DNA from: a virus
Virus record (IMG/VR): IMGVR_UViG_3300021197_001287
Span: 1-22,154 of that record
Length of the DNA stretch: 22,154 nt
Strand: one strand, 5' to 3'
The notes beneath the pieces are model-generated. The model was not told the origin of the DNA. It saw only the letters and a list, made by a program, of their open reading frames with translations, and did no database searches. Below, piece after piece: positions 1-10,000 of the stretch (position 1 is its first letter; each line of letters begins with the position of its first letter). A program made the translations under genes and the position numbers.

Positions 1-1
1 G

Positions 2-166
2 TCTAAGGATAAGAAAAACCCTGACCGTTGCTTGCCTAAAAGAAAGGCTCTCAGCTTGTCGAAAAGCGAAAGAGCAGCAACTGCTAGAAAAAAGAAATCA
101 GCAGGAGCAAGAGGCAAAACAGTAGTATCGAACACACCTAGAGCAAAAGTAAGAACTAAAAAGTAA
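2..166 (+). CDS. small basic phage protein, 3' part
   Basis: An open frame enters from the left edge and ends at TAA 164-166, leaving 54 codons; the true start lies outside the window. The peptide is very basic and Lys/Arg/Ser/Ala-rich, with RCLPKRKALSLSKSERAATA near the visible N-terminus and a KVRTKK end. Small proteins of this style occur beside virion genes of aquatic podovirus-like phages; their function is not known to me. Its stop codon overlaps the ATG of the next gene (TAATG), so the two are probably translationally coupled in the plus-strand virion operon. A DNA-binding or head-associated role would fit the charge but is inference only. Confidence 0.6.
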   Translation, partial: SKDKKNPDRCLPKRKALSLSKSERAATARKKKSAGARGKTVVSNTPRAKVRTKK

Positions 167-411
167 TGGCTGACAAATCAAAAATGAAATGCAACGTGCC
201 ACGCCGTGAAGTACAGGGTGGTAAAAAGTTCGTTGTTAAGGCTTGCCAAGGAGGTACTGAAAAACTAGTACGTTTTGGTGATGCTAACATGAGCATAAAG
301 AAGGACCGTCCAGCACGGAAGAAAAGCTACTGTGCACGAAGCGGTGGCATCAAAGGTAAGAACAATAAACTATCAGCGAACTACTGGAGTCGCAAAGCTT
401 GGGACTGTTAA
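166..411 (+). CDS. small basic Cys-containing phage protein
   Basis: 81 residues, starting at the ATG inside the TAATG overlap with the preceding gene. It is rich in Lys, Arg and Gly, with four Cys residues (near 9, 27, 56 and 81) and a distinctive C-terminal block KLSANYWSRKAWDC. Proteins with the pattern KCNxPRR ... VVKAC.GG.EK..RFG ... lsA.YW are, from memory, a conserved small family in aquatic phages located near portal or virion genes, with no assigned function. The next gene's ATG follows the stop by two bases. A virion accessory role is inferred from position only. Confidence 0.7.
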   Translation: MADKSKMKCNVPRREVQGGKKFVVKACQGGTEKLVRFGDANMSIKKDRPARKKSYCARSGGIKGKNNKLSANYWSRKAWDC

Positions 412-413
412 TT

Positions 414-1238
414 ATGGGATTCGGACAAAGAGCAGGTAACTTCAATGAACTCGGCAAGGTCCTATCGGTCAAGCCAAGTACAGGTACTCCAATGACATTG
501 GTTAACTCATACCAGATAAGTAGTTCTGGTCAGCCAGCTAATGTTATTCATGCAAGGGACCCAATCTTCAAGCCAGGAACCGAAACGGTAATCAATGCTA
601 ACGCTACGTTCTTTGAACCAGTAGAAAGCTATGATGCTAAAGGTGTACCTCAGTATTCTCAGTTTGTTATTGATGCTGCAGCTGGAAGTCCTAATATTCA
701 TGTGAGTCAGTACAAAGAAAAGTTCAATGTAACTGACCCAGGCGTTATGGGAACTCAAGGCTTCTTTGCTAACGGAAGTAATTCAGGTGCTGTTACTCGT
801 GTGCCTCGTGCACTTTCACTCCCAGTAACACGGAGACGTTCAGGAACCGTTGATGTTTATTTAACAACTACAAATGCCACTGACGTAGAAGATGCATATC
901 AAGATGACGGAGTAGAATGGTGCTCAATATCTTTTTCTACATTTACAACTGGAGCTACAAACAGTACGGCATCAGTATCAGCGTCCTTTAGAACATTTAA
1001 TAAATACCTTCGCTCAACCGATAGTACATATCCAGCAACTGGCACTACATCAGTAAGCTCTGCTGGTGTTTATGCCGCTAGAGCGGATTCCGTAGCAACA
1101 GGTGACCCCGCTACTGATGGCGACCCAAGCGAATCCGAATATCAAAAAACTGGCATCTTTCGCTCGCAGACAGTTCCCTTTATGAAGAACGCAGCTGGTG
1201 CTCAATTATATTTAAAGACAAATGTTACATTTGCTTAA
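414..1238 (+). CDS. putative virion structural protein
   Basis: 274 residues from ATG 414. A TTG at 399 would extend the frame by five codons into the preceding gene, but the ATG two bases after that gene's stop is the simpler start. The protein is Ser/Thr/Ala/Gly-rich with alternating hydrophobic residues, so mostly beta structure is likely; no signal peptide or membrane segment is visible. I do not recognise the family. Its position in a chain of three overlapping genes, between small virion-linked genes and the presumed ejection proteins, suggests a capsid decoration, tail or fibre component. The stop overlaps the next ATG (TAATG). Confidence 0.7.
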   Translation: MGFGQRAGNFNELGKVLSVKPSTGTPMTLVNSYQISSSGQPANVIHARDPIFKPGTETVINANATFFEPVESYDAKGVPQYSQFVIDAAAGSPNIHVSQYKEKFNVTDPGVMGTQGFFANGSNSGAVTRVPRALSLPVTRRRSGTVDVYLTTTNATDVEDAYQDDGVEWCSISFSTFTTGATNSTASVSASFRTFNKYLRSTDSTYPATGTTSVSSAGVYAARADSVATGDPATDGDPSESEYQKTGIFRSQTVPFMKNAAGAQLYLKTNVTFA

Positions 1239-1720
1239 TGGATGCAACATCATCATATAATGCTGCTACTAAAATAGCACAGGACCCAGAGCAATCAGTA
1301 TCTGATATTTTTGCTCAGGCTACTAGCATTCCAAACCCACCTGAACCAGGATTTCAATCTGATTTAGAAGTCGCTGATAATCAAGGCGGAGGGAATGGAG
1401 GCTCACAAAAAGCATCAGGAATTAGATTGTTTCCTAATACAGCATCAGAAGTATTTATATCCACTACTACTATACTTGATAGTTATGACCCTACTAGTGA
1501 TGATGACTGGTCAGTTAACCTGACTATATCAAGCGGAGTATTTAACGGAACTATTGCGTACAGTAGTGATACCGCATTGTATAACGCAACAGGAAGTAGC
1601 CAGACTGTGTACAGAATACCAATCGTAAGAGACGAGGTATTTGTAGCTACATACGGAGCATACGCAGAAAAAACAGTATGTATTAACGGTGAATCCGTTG
1701 TTCAGTTTATCCACATATAA
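1238..1720 (+). CDS. putative virion structural protein
   Basis: 160 residues; the ATG shares a base with the stop of the preceding gene and the stop overlaps the next ATG in the same way, so translation is probably coupled on both sides. The N-terminal third is polar, with a Gly-rich NQGGGNGGSQK stretch around residues 48-58. The rest is beta-rich and ends in GESVVQFIHI. No catalytic motif is seen. A small structural or tail-associated protein is the best guess from composition and neighbours; the family is not recognised. Confidence 0.65.
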   Translation: MDATSSYNAATKIAQDPEQSVSDIFAQATSIPNPPEPGFQSDLEVADNQGGGNGGSQKASGIRLFPNTASEVFISTTTILDSYDPTSDDDWSVNLTISSGVFNGTIAYSSDTALYNATGSSQTVYRIPIVRDEVFVATYGAYAEKTVCINGESVVQFIHI

Positions 1721-2514
1721 TGCCCACAGCCGACCCATTCAATGCCCTTACTAAAGGCAATGGTTTAGCCTTCTGTGCAAGCAAGGTTGATGTTTCGGGT
1801 TTTGATAAGTGGCAGACATTAGGAGGATACAGGGACAGTGCTGCGAGTGGAGGAACAGCAGTAACAGCAGCCCAGATACAAACTTCACTTGATAACGCTA
1901 TGTTGCTTTACTGGAACATGAACGGAAACGTGGTATCAGCAGCGGCTAGTAACATTGGAGGAGGAAATAATTTATCTACTAGTGCTGGTTCAAGTGGAAC
2001 CTCAGTAGTAACAATAAATGCAGGAGTTCCAAAAACTAGAGTATGCGGAACAACTTCCGCTGGAGCATACAAGCTAGTATATACGGACGAACAAAATGAC
2101 AACTCTGGCTCATTGAATGTTGATGCTGATGTATTTGTTGATTTAGAAATAATAAGAATGTACAATGGTGCAACTACCAGTGAAAGTAATTTCATTGGAT
2201 ATGGGGCATCAGATATAATTGTTAATTCACAAGCTTCAGGTGGTGGCGGTGTTATCGTTACTGCTGGTGTAGTAATTTCATCATACATGAATGGAACTAC
2301 GTCATCTACATTGAAGAACGAATACTTTGATATGTCCTACGGAAGTGGTCTTTCTGTGCCTATAGTTGGCAAGGTACAAGTATCTGGAACATTCAGCGGA
2401 ACCCCGACATTAACTTTTTCACCACCTCAAGCTAGAGCAGTAAACACAGTAGGAACTCCAGAAATTATAGTTGATTCTAAATTCAGCAGCTTTGAAGTTT
2501 ATACTTACTCCTAA
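1720..2514 (+). CDS. putative virion structural protein
   Basis: 264 residues, third in the TAATG-coupled chain. It begins MPTADPFNALTKGNGLAFCA and then has a repetitive Gly/Ser/Thr-rich beta pattern (SNIGGGNNLSTSAGSSGTSV around residues 76-95), typical of phage surface or fibre-like proteins. No coiled coil or enzyme motif is visible. After the stop there is a 30-base gap with a TATAAT before the next gene, so this chain of three may be a separate translational unit. Function is inferred from composition and context only. Confidence 0.65.
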   Translation: MPTADPFNALTKGNGLAFCASKVDVSGFDKWQTLGGYRDSAASGGTAVTAAQIQTSLDNAMLLYWNMNGNVVSAAASNIGGGNNLSTSAGSSGTSVVTINAGVPKTRVCGTTSAGAYKLVYTDEQNDNSGSLNVDADVFVDLEIIRMYNGATTSESNFIGYGASDIIVNSQASGGGGVIVTAGVVISSYMNGTTSSTLKNEYFDMSYGSGLSVPIVGKVQVSGTFSGTPTLTFSPPQARAVNTVGTPEIIVDSKFSSFEVYTYS

Positions 2515-2531
2515 CTTTAAACCCCTTATGA

Positions 2532-2537
2532 TATAAT
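2532..2537 (+). promoter_or_regulatory. TATAAT -10-like hexamer, possible leaderless start
   Basis: A perfect TATAAT ends seven bases before ATG 2545. No good -35 hexamer is present 16-18 bases upstream. If it is used, transcription would begin at or next to the A of the ATG, giving a leaderless mRNA. It could also be chance in an A/T-rich gap. Confidence 0.3.
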
Positions 2538-2544
2538 ACACGAC

Positions 2545-4041
2545 ATGGCTACACCACAAGAGATAGAACAACAGAGACTTTTAAACCAGCAGTTACTGGG
2601 ACAGGCAATTAAAGTTCAGGACCAAGACGAATACCCTAGTGCATCACTTGCTCTTGGAGATAGCATATTGGGGTTTGCTCAACAAAATGCTGCACCAACA
2701 GAACAGGTGACGGTTGCTCCATCTCCAGCACCTAAACAAAGTTCTTTTTTAGATAAAGTTATAGGAGGTATATCTGCAGTTACATCTTTACGAGACATTC
2801 CAAAAACTGCTGGTCGTGTTGGTCAATTAGCTGGTGAACAGTTACTTGGGACTGGATTAGATGCCCAAGGAAATGTTACAGGAAGACCAGTAGCTGAAGG
2901 AACACTTCCTTCTGGAGTTTTAAAAACAATAGGAGCAGGTCTTGGTTTGACTGGACAAGCAGCCCAGGGGGTCGGCAGAGGTCTTGAGTTTATTACAGCT
3001 ATGGATATTGTGGAAGGCGGTCCAGTAGGTCCAGCCGCCCGTGACCGTTCAGCCGTTCCTTATGTTCCCCCAGTTTCACCTGCTGGTACTGGTACTGTTC
3101 TGCAAGGAATAAGGGACATGGATACTCAGGCAGCTTTACCAGCTTTTCAAGAAATACAGGGGATTGACCCTAACGCTCCTGTGCAATCAGCACCCGAAGG
3201 CATGGTGCGTACAATTGACCCCAGCACAGGGCAACTAATACTTGCTGACAAGGCAACAGCTGCTCAGTTCTCTGAAACAATCAACGCTCGCAGGAAAGCT
3301 GACTTTGAAGCACAGCAACGAGCTATTCAACAAATATCTAGTAGTGGTATTGGCTACCGACTAGCGGAACAGGAAGTTGCGAGAGAACAGGCTGCATCTG
3401 CAGCGAGAGAGGCTCGTATGGCTTCTCGTCCAGATTTTATGGAATCAGTATCAGATAGTCAACGCCGTGGCGATGGACTGTCCGATTCCGAGATGCGTAG
3501 ATACATAAAGGGTAAGAACCCCAATGCTAGTGACCGAGAGAAGGCTTATTCAGCAAGGATTGATATGCAACGCAGGGATGAGGCAACTCAAACAGCCGCA
3601 CAGCAAGCAATGGATTTAGCTCAAATGCGTATTGATGCATCAGTAGAAAGTCAGGATAAGACTATAGCTGCCCAGCAAGAAGCCGCTAAAGTAGCACAAG
3701 AGAATGCCTTGAAACTAGCAATGATACGTAAGCAATTATCACCGAGTCAGGCTAGAGAAGCTGAGTTAAAAATTATAAAACTTGAGCAAGATGCAGCCGC
3801 AGGTCAGCAAGTTGACCCATCGGATATTCAAAAGATATTAACCTCAGTTGGTGTACCCACATTAAATGATATTAAGTACGATGCTCAGCGGGATGTCTTT
3901 GTTAATACAAAAGGTATAGACGATACCTTCGGTCCTGAGAGTGCTGCTTACAGAGTCCTAGCGGGTACAAAGGTTGGTAGAGCAATCATGGGCAGTGGTC
4001 CAAATATGAAAGTAATAAGCACAAGACCATCCCAAGGATAA
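2545..4041 (+). CDS. helical internal-virion-type protein
   Basis: 498 residues, starting at the first ATG after the gap; no Shine-Dalgarno is seen. The N-terminus is Gln-rich (ATPQEIEQQRLLNQQLLGQA). Residues about 60-170 are Gly/Ala/Pro-rich, and residues about 240-420 are long charged helices rich in Ala, Gln, Glu and Arg with coiled-coil character. This composition, and its place directly before the giant protein, resemble the Ala/Gln-rich helical ejection proteins of podoviruses (compare the roles of T7 gp14/gp15). I cannot show homology from motifs. It is probably an internal or ejected virion protein; a tail tube or scaffold-like role is an alternative. Confidence 0.6.
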   Translation: MATPQEIEQQRLLNQQLLGQAIKVQDQDEYPSASLALGDSILGFAQQNAAPTEQVTVAPSPAPKQSSFLDKVIGGISAVTSLRDIPKTAGRVGQLAGEQLLGTGLDAQGNVTGRPVAEGTLPSGVLKTIGAGLGLTGQAAQGVGRGLEFITAMDIVEGGPVGPAARDRSAVPYVPPVSPAGTGTVLQGIRDMDTQAALPAFQEIQGIDPNAPVQSAPEGMVRTIDPSTGQLILADKATAAQFSETINARRKADFEAQQRAIQQISSSGIGYRLAEQEVAREQAASAAREARMASRPDFMESVSDSQRRGDGLSDSEMRRYIKGKNPNASDREKAYSARIDMQRRDEATQTAAQQAMDLAQMRIDASVESQDKTIAAQQEAAKVAQENALKLAMIRKQLSPSQAREAELKIIKLEQDAAAGQQVDPSDIQKILTSVGVPTLNDIKYDAQRDVFVNTKGIDDTFGPESAAYRVLAGTKVGRAIMGSGPNMKVISTRPSQG

Positions 4042-4054
4042 CAAATAATTAAAT

Positions 4055-7000
4055 ATGCAAATCTCGGAAATCGAACTTCCTAGTGGGCAAATAATAGAAA
4101 TTGAGCATGATGACAATGCTACTCAAGAGCAACTATTTAACTTTGCTTCACAACACTTAAGGACTACGGATGACCGTGGTACCTTATTAGGTAACGCAGC
4201 TAAGACATTCTTGTCAGGCGGAATAGAAGCAGCTATTAACGTAGGTGCTGGTGGTGCTCAAATCACCGCAATGGGTATTGATATTCTTGATGGCGAGATG
4301 GACGGTATTAACCCGAATATGGGTGAATCAGTCCAGATAATGAGTGATGTTGCTCAACGCTGGAGAAAATTATCAATGGGTATTGATGAACGCATGGGCA
4401 TTGACCCTGAGTTCGCTAATAGCTTCGGTGGTCAGGTTCTCAATGGACTAGGTCAATTACCAGTTAATATTGCTGGAGGAATAGCTGGTGGATTAATTGG
4501 TACTGCTGTAGGTGGAATACCTGGTGGTGTTGCTGGTGGATTAATTGGCTCAGGTCTAGCGATTGCACCTCAGATGACTACTGAAGCCATCATGGATGCT
4601 GAACGTACATTAAATAAAAAGTACCTTGAGTTCTCAAATGAAGAGATGGATGATGCTGCGTTGTCAGCACTCGGTTATACTGCACTCGGCAGTGCATTGG
4701 AGTACGTTGGTTTACTTAAGTCAGTACCACAAGTAAAAAGATTCCTCCGTGGTCAATTAAAACTCCCCTCTGGAGAAATAAAGGAAATAACAAAGAGCCT
4801 CAAGCGTGAGATAGCTGAGGGTTTTGCTGCTGAGGGATTCACTGAGGCTGCTCAGGGACAGTTACTGGATAGTTTAGCTGCTGCAACCTACGATGACGAC
4901 AGACGTTTAATGTCGTACGATGTATTAGCTAACCGATTCAATGAGTTCCTTGTTGGTGGTGTAGTCGGTGGTACTGCTGCTGGTGCAACTGGATTATTTA
5001 CTAAACGTGAGCAAGACGTTAGTAATCAAAATACTAAACCTACTGGAGCTAACTCATTTGATGTTGTTGTTGTTGATGACGCAAGTGGAAGAGAATTTAT
5101 AATCCCTATCGAGGCAGCAGCCAATGAACAGGAGGCTATAAAAATAGCACAGGAAGGACTTGATGCTTACGAGACTAAGTCCCCTGACCTTACCTTTACT
5201 GTTACTGGTGCAACACCCTCACAGGGTCGTGTAGAGCAAGTAATAGAGGAACCAGAAGCCCAGCCCCAAGCACAGCCTGAAGCTACTGCACAGCCTGACT
5301 TAGAGGAGGAATCCCTACGCCAACAGGCAGAGATATTAGCAGGCGAACAAGCTACTGAACAAGACATACAATCAGTCATGTCCGAGTTACGCACTGAGGA
5401 ACAAGAGCGTCAAGCCCCAGCGACACCTACTGCACAGCCAGTTCCCGCAACCTCAGTGCCTGCACCTACTACAGCACAGCCTCAGCGTACTGGTACATTC
5501 CAGTTACCAAAGGGACTACGTGGTGCTAAGTCCAGATACAGGGATGCTACTGTTAATTTCTCTAGTGATTTTGAAAAAGCTGTTTACATAGCAGGCAAAG
5601 TAAAAGGTAAAAAGTCAGCACGATTTAATGACTACCTTGCTGAACTTGAGAACGCTGGGTACACCCCAAGGGAAATACAGGAACTCCGTAAGGAGATGAT
5701 GTCCGACCTTAATTATAAATACCAAAGAGGTGACAGGGATATTGATACTGTACGTCTAACTCAGAAGGATGTTGTAGCAGAACCACAAGTACCAACACAG
5801 AGAATACCTGTCGATATAACTGACCCTGACCTGATTGCATACATTGAATTTTTACAGCAAGAGGACCCACAAGGAGGGGATATAATAGCTGGTGCTAGTA
5901 CTCCTGCCGTTCCATTTACTAATGAGCAAGTACTAAGGGAAGCTAAGTTCGAGAAAAACGACCCAAGAATTATTGAAAAACTAGGCAATGAACCATTACC
6001 TAGAGGTGGCGTTCGTCTTAATCTTAACTCCGCATTTACTTTACCTAATGGTCAAAGGGGTATGCTACAGACTGTTCACCCAATCAGCAGTACAGGTAGG
6101 GTTAATTACGACAAAGCTCATAGTTATGGTTCAGCCTATATAATAAAAGATGGCAAGCTATCGGTAACTCCATTGGGTCGTGCTGTAATTGGGTACGGAT
6201 TAAATTCTAAGTTCCCTATGGCTAGTGTAGATGGCGATATTGTTGGTACTGAACCAAATCTAGAAGCTAACGAAATACTAACATTCAATCCATTCAGGAA
6301 CTCATCCTTTGTTGATAGCCGAGGCAGACCAGTAGAAAGCTTTAAGGGTGAGGGTACAGTCCACGGCTCTAAGGTTTATGTAAGAGGTACATTAAATTAC
6401 GCAAAACAGGAACCAGTTCGTTTTACCCAGAAGGATATGCTGGATTACCTGAGCGGTAAGACCGTAAAGGGAAAAAAATTATCGTTCTCAAAACTTGGAA
6501 TAACAGGAAAAAAATTCCCTACTGATTCTGACAAGGCTAAGGAAATCAGAAGAATGAAAAAAGTAGTCAGGGAAAAGGGAGAGCTCCCATTTGACTCAAT
6601 CCAAGAAGATATTGTAGCTGGTGCTAGTGAAGTATTTACCGCTCCGCAGAAGGCTGAGTTGTCTCACGTTACCCAGAATGACATTATTGATATTGATTCT
6701 TTGATTAATGAGATTGAAGAAAATAATATTCCTGTTTGGTTTTGGTACGCTGACCAATTAGGTGACGGAAAACTTCAACTTCCTAATAAAAAGAAACAAA
6801 GCATAACACTTGATGCGGGTCCTAGCTATGCACTTCAACCAGCCAATAGAGCTGCTGGTCGTGTATGGGCTTCCAGTAAATCAGCAAAAGAAATTAATAA
6901 TAAAATTTCACAGCTTGAATACACTGACAAGGACGGCAATAAAAAGACAGGTTATATATTTCTAGTTTCGGGAAGTCCGAATAATATGTTCTTGTTTAAC

Positions 7001-10000
7001 AAACAAGCGTTCATGGCTTTTTATAAAAATGCTTTTGGTAGTACGGCATTTAGTAAGGTAAAAGCAGAGATTCTTGCGAATAGTCCTACCAAACAAGTAC
7101 GAGATATTTTAAACAAATATACTTCTCTTAAAAAGTTACTGGATAGTGCTGATAGTCGTCCTTTTATTCAAGGACTTACTGACCAAAGGGGTAAGACAAG
7201 AAGTAAATTTACACAATACTTAGATAGTAAGGGTTTCTTTACTTTAGAAAACGAACAACTTCGTGACGGTTTTTATAGGGAGAATGACTTCAGGCTAAAT
7301 GATGTACTCTTAGTCGTTCAGCCCACTAAGGCTGATAATAAAACTGCTAATCACGGTACGTATACTACTCCTGTATACGGAAAAGTAATAGGAGTTCCTG
7401 ACAAAAGGAAAGATGCCTTCTTATTGTTGCCTGATGATGTAAGGAAAGATAAGTTAATTAGCATGGAGCCTGCAATGGCTGCTCAAGTTGTAGCTCCTTA
7501 TGGAGCTAGGGTCACAAGAATTAAAAAGATAATAGGGAGCGAAGAGGCTCAAAGGTCAGTTGATTATCTTACTGAAATTATTACCTCTGAGGATGCAAAG
7601 GATGGATTCACTATAACCACATCGGGAGATGCAGTAAATGAAGGTTATGTAGTTGCACCCAATAAAGAAACTGAAACGTACATAAATAGGGATGACTTCA
7701 ATGCGGAAACATTAACTCAATTTATAGTTAATAATGCTGAGTACCTTAATGTTAAGGGGGCAATGCTCGGTGGATGGTATAATAGCAAAATAGGTAAATA
7801 CGTATTGGATGTTGTCTTCGCTATTGACAAATTTGAAGATGCCGTTGAGATTGCAATATGGGGTGACCAAGATGCAATATTCCATTTAGATACATTAACA
7901 GAAATAGAAACAAAAGATGATACACAGAATAAAGCAGCGAAAACCCCAGCAGGGTACAACGGAACAGCAAGTGAAATCCTCAGCAGGAAACCGTCCATCA
8001 GTCTTGGTCGGTATTCCTCCGAAAGAAGGAGAGTCACCAGTGGACTTCGCCGAGCGGTTCCTCAAGCATTTGTCGGACCAACTGCAGGACCAGTAGAACG
8101 AGCGGATACCGAAGGTATAGAAGCTGGTGGTTTCCTTGGTGATTTCTTTGACGCAGGGCTGAATCCTCCTGTGGACAACAGCATGAGGACCCCTCAGGAG
8201 CAACGCATTGAACCTACCGATGACGTAAACCCCGAAGGGTACGCTAACGAGAGAGAGTTAGAGAAGGCTATATACGAGGAGTTCAACCCAATAGCGAAGT
8301 CACTTGGTCTTACTCCTATATTTGCTAATATAGTAATGACCTTGGGTGCTAGGTACAATGTCATACAAAACGAGATTGAGTTCAATCCACGTTTACTAAT
8401 AGGTCAAAGCAAGGAGTACGTACGTGCCGCTATGCGTGAAGAGATTATTCATGCTGTTACTCACGAGGTAATTAAAAAGCAAGGCGGTGGCTGGGTGCAG
8501 TTCTTCGGTCAAGTAGGCAGGGACATGAACCCCAAGGAACGCCGTGCCGTTTCGGATGTATACAGAAATTTAAAAGAGGACTACGAGTTCGGTGCTGAGT
8601 TCTATCGTATGATAATCCAGCAGGGTTCATACGGACAGATAACTGAGCAGTTCTCAAGAAATGGTCCAGCTATGAGTAAGATTCAAAAGTTACTCAAGAA
8701 GGTTCAGTCCTACATGGCTCGGTTACTCAAGACCATAGCAGGTGAGAAGTACCAAGCTGACGTTATGATTGCTCAGTCAGCGGCTTTACTTGCACAGGTT
8801 GACCCATCAGCTAGACCTACCAATCAAAAGGTCATAGAGGAGGCTACGGAGAGCATAGCGATACAGACAGGTCAGCGTGAGATTACCGCTGGGGTAGCCG
8901 CTGAAATCAATACACCTCCATCAAAGAAGAAGAAGAACAAGGAGAAACTCAGCTTCATGGATAAGTACGTGAATACTGTGTCACGTGTTCTTTCAAAGAT
9001 TAATCCACGAATTGCTCAGGCATTCCAGGGTTACTTCAATACTATTGAGGCTGAAAAGAATGATGCTATTAAGCGTGTACTTCCTTTTGTACAAAAATAC
9101 AATGCAATAAAAAGCAAGGCTGACAAGGACCGACTAAAGCAGTTACTCATGTATAGTCCTCTCAAGCAGGACGAGCAACCCAAGGCTGAGTTAATAGCTG
9201 AACGTGATGCATTACTTCGTAAGTACGATATGTACAATGATTTAATATTCGGGGTTCAACCAGTTCTTTCTCGCTTGCGTTCTAATGCTAGGGAGCAGGG
9301 CATTGATGTTGGATTCCTTGAGTCATTCTTCCCACGTAGGGTTATTGATTACAAGGGTCTAAAGGATTCACTAGGTGAAACCATAGCTGATGATATTAAC
9401 TTAGCTCTTGAGCAGCGTAACGCTGAGATTGAGACTGAGAACATCGCAATAATGGAGCGTAACTCAAAGCTTCAGCCAGGACAAAAAGGTGAGAACCTCA
9501 TACCCAAGATAGAAAAGAACTCCCCTGAGGAGGCGTTATTCATTGAGGACTACATCCGCAAGGCTGGAACCAGTGAGCAGTTCCTGAAGAACCGAGGAAT
9601 AAGTATTAAGATTCCAAGGGAGGAGCTGTCACGTAGATTTGAATTAATCCAAAAGGAACAGTTAGAATTTTATGATGATGTTCCATCAGCACTTGAAAGT
9701 TATATTACTAACATGATTGTTGCTACTCGTACTACCGAACTAATGGGTAGACGATACGAGGAACTCGATGTTACACTGGACCCGACATTTGAAAAGGTAC
9801 GTACTCCTGGTACGTTATCCCCATTAATATCTGAGTTACTGGAAAGTGGTGAGATAAATGCTGAGGACGTAAAGACAGTACGTAACATAGCACGTATGAT
9901 TCTTAACCCAGCGGCTAAAGAGAATCCACTTCTCAGTGGTATGCGACAAGGTAGTTACATTACTACGCTAGTTGAGTTCACATCTACATTATCACAACTG

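Noticed and set aside
7895-8203. 102-codon minus-strand frame inside the giant gene
   Set aside because: Antisense to continuous coding sequence of the giant protein; Cys/Phe/Ser-rich shadow composition.
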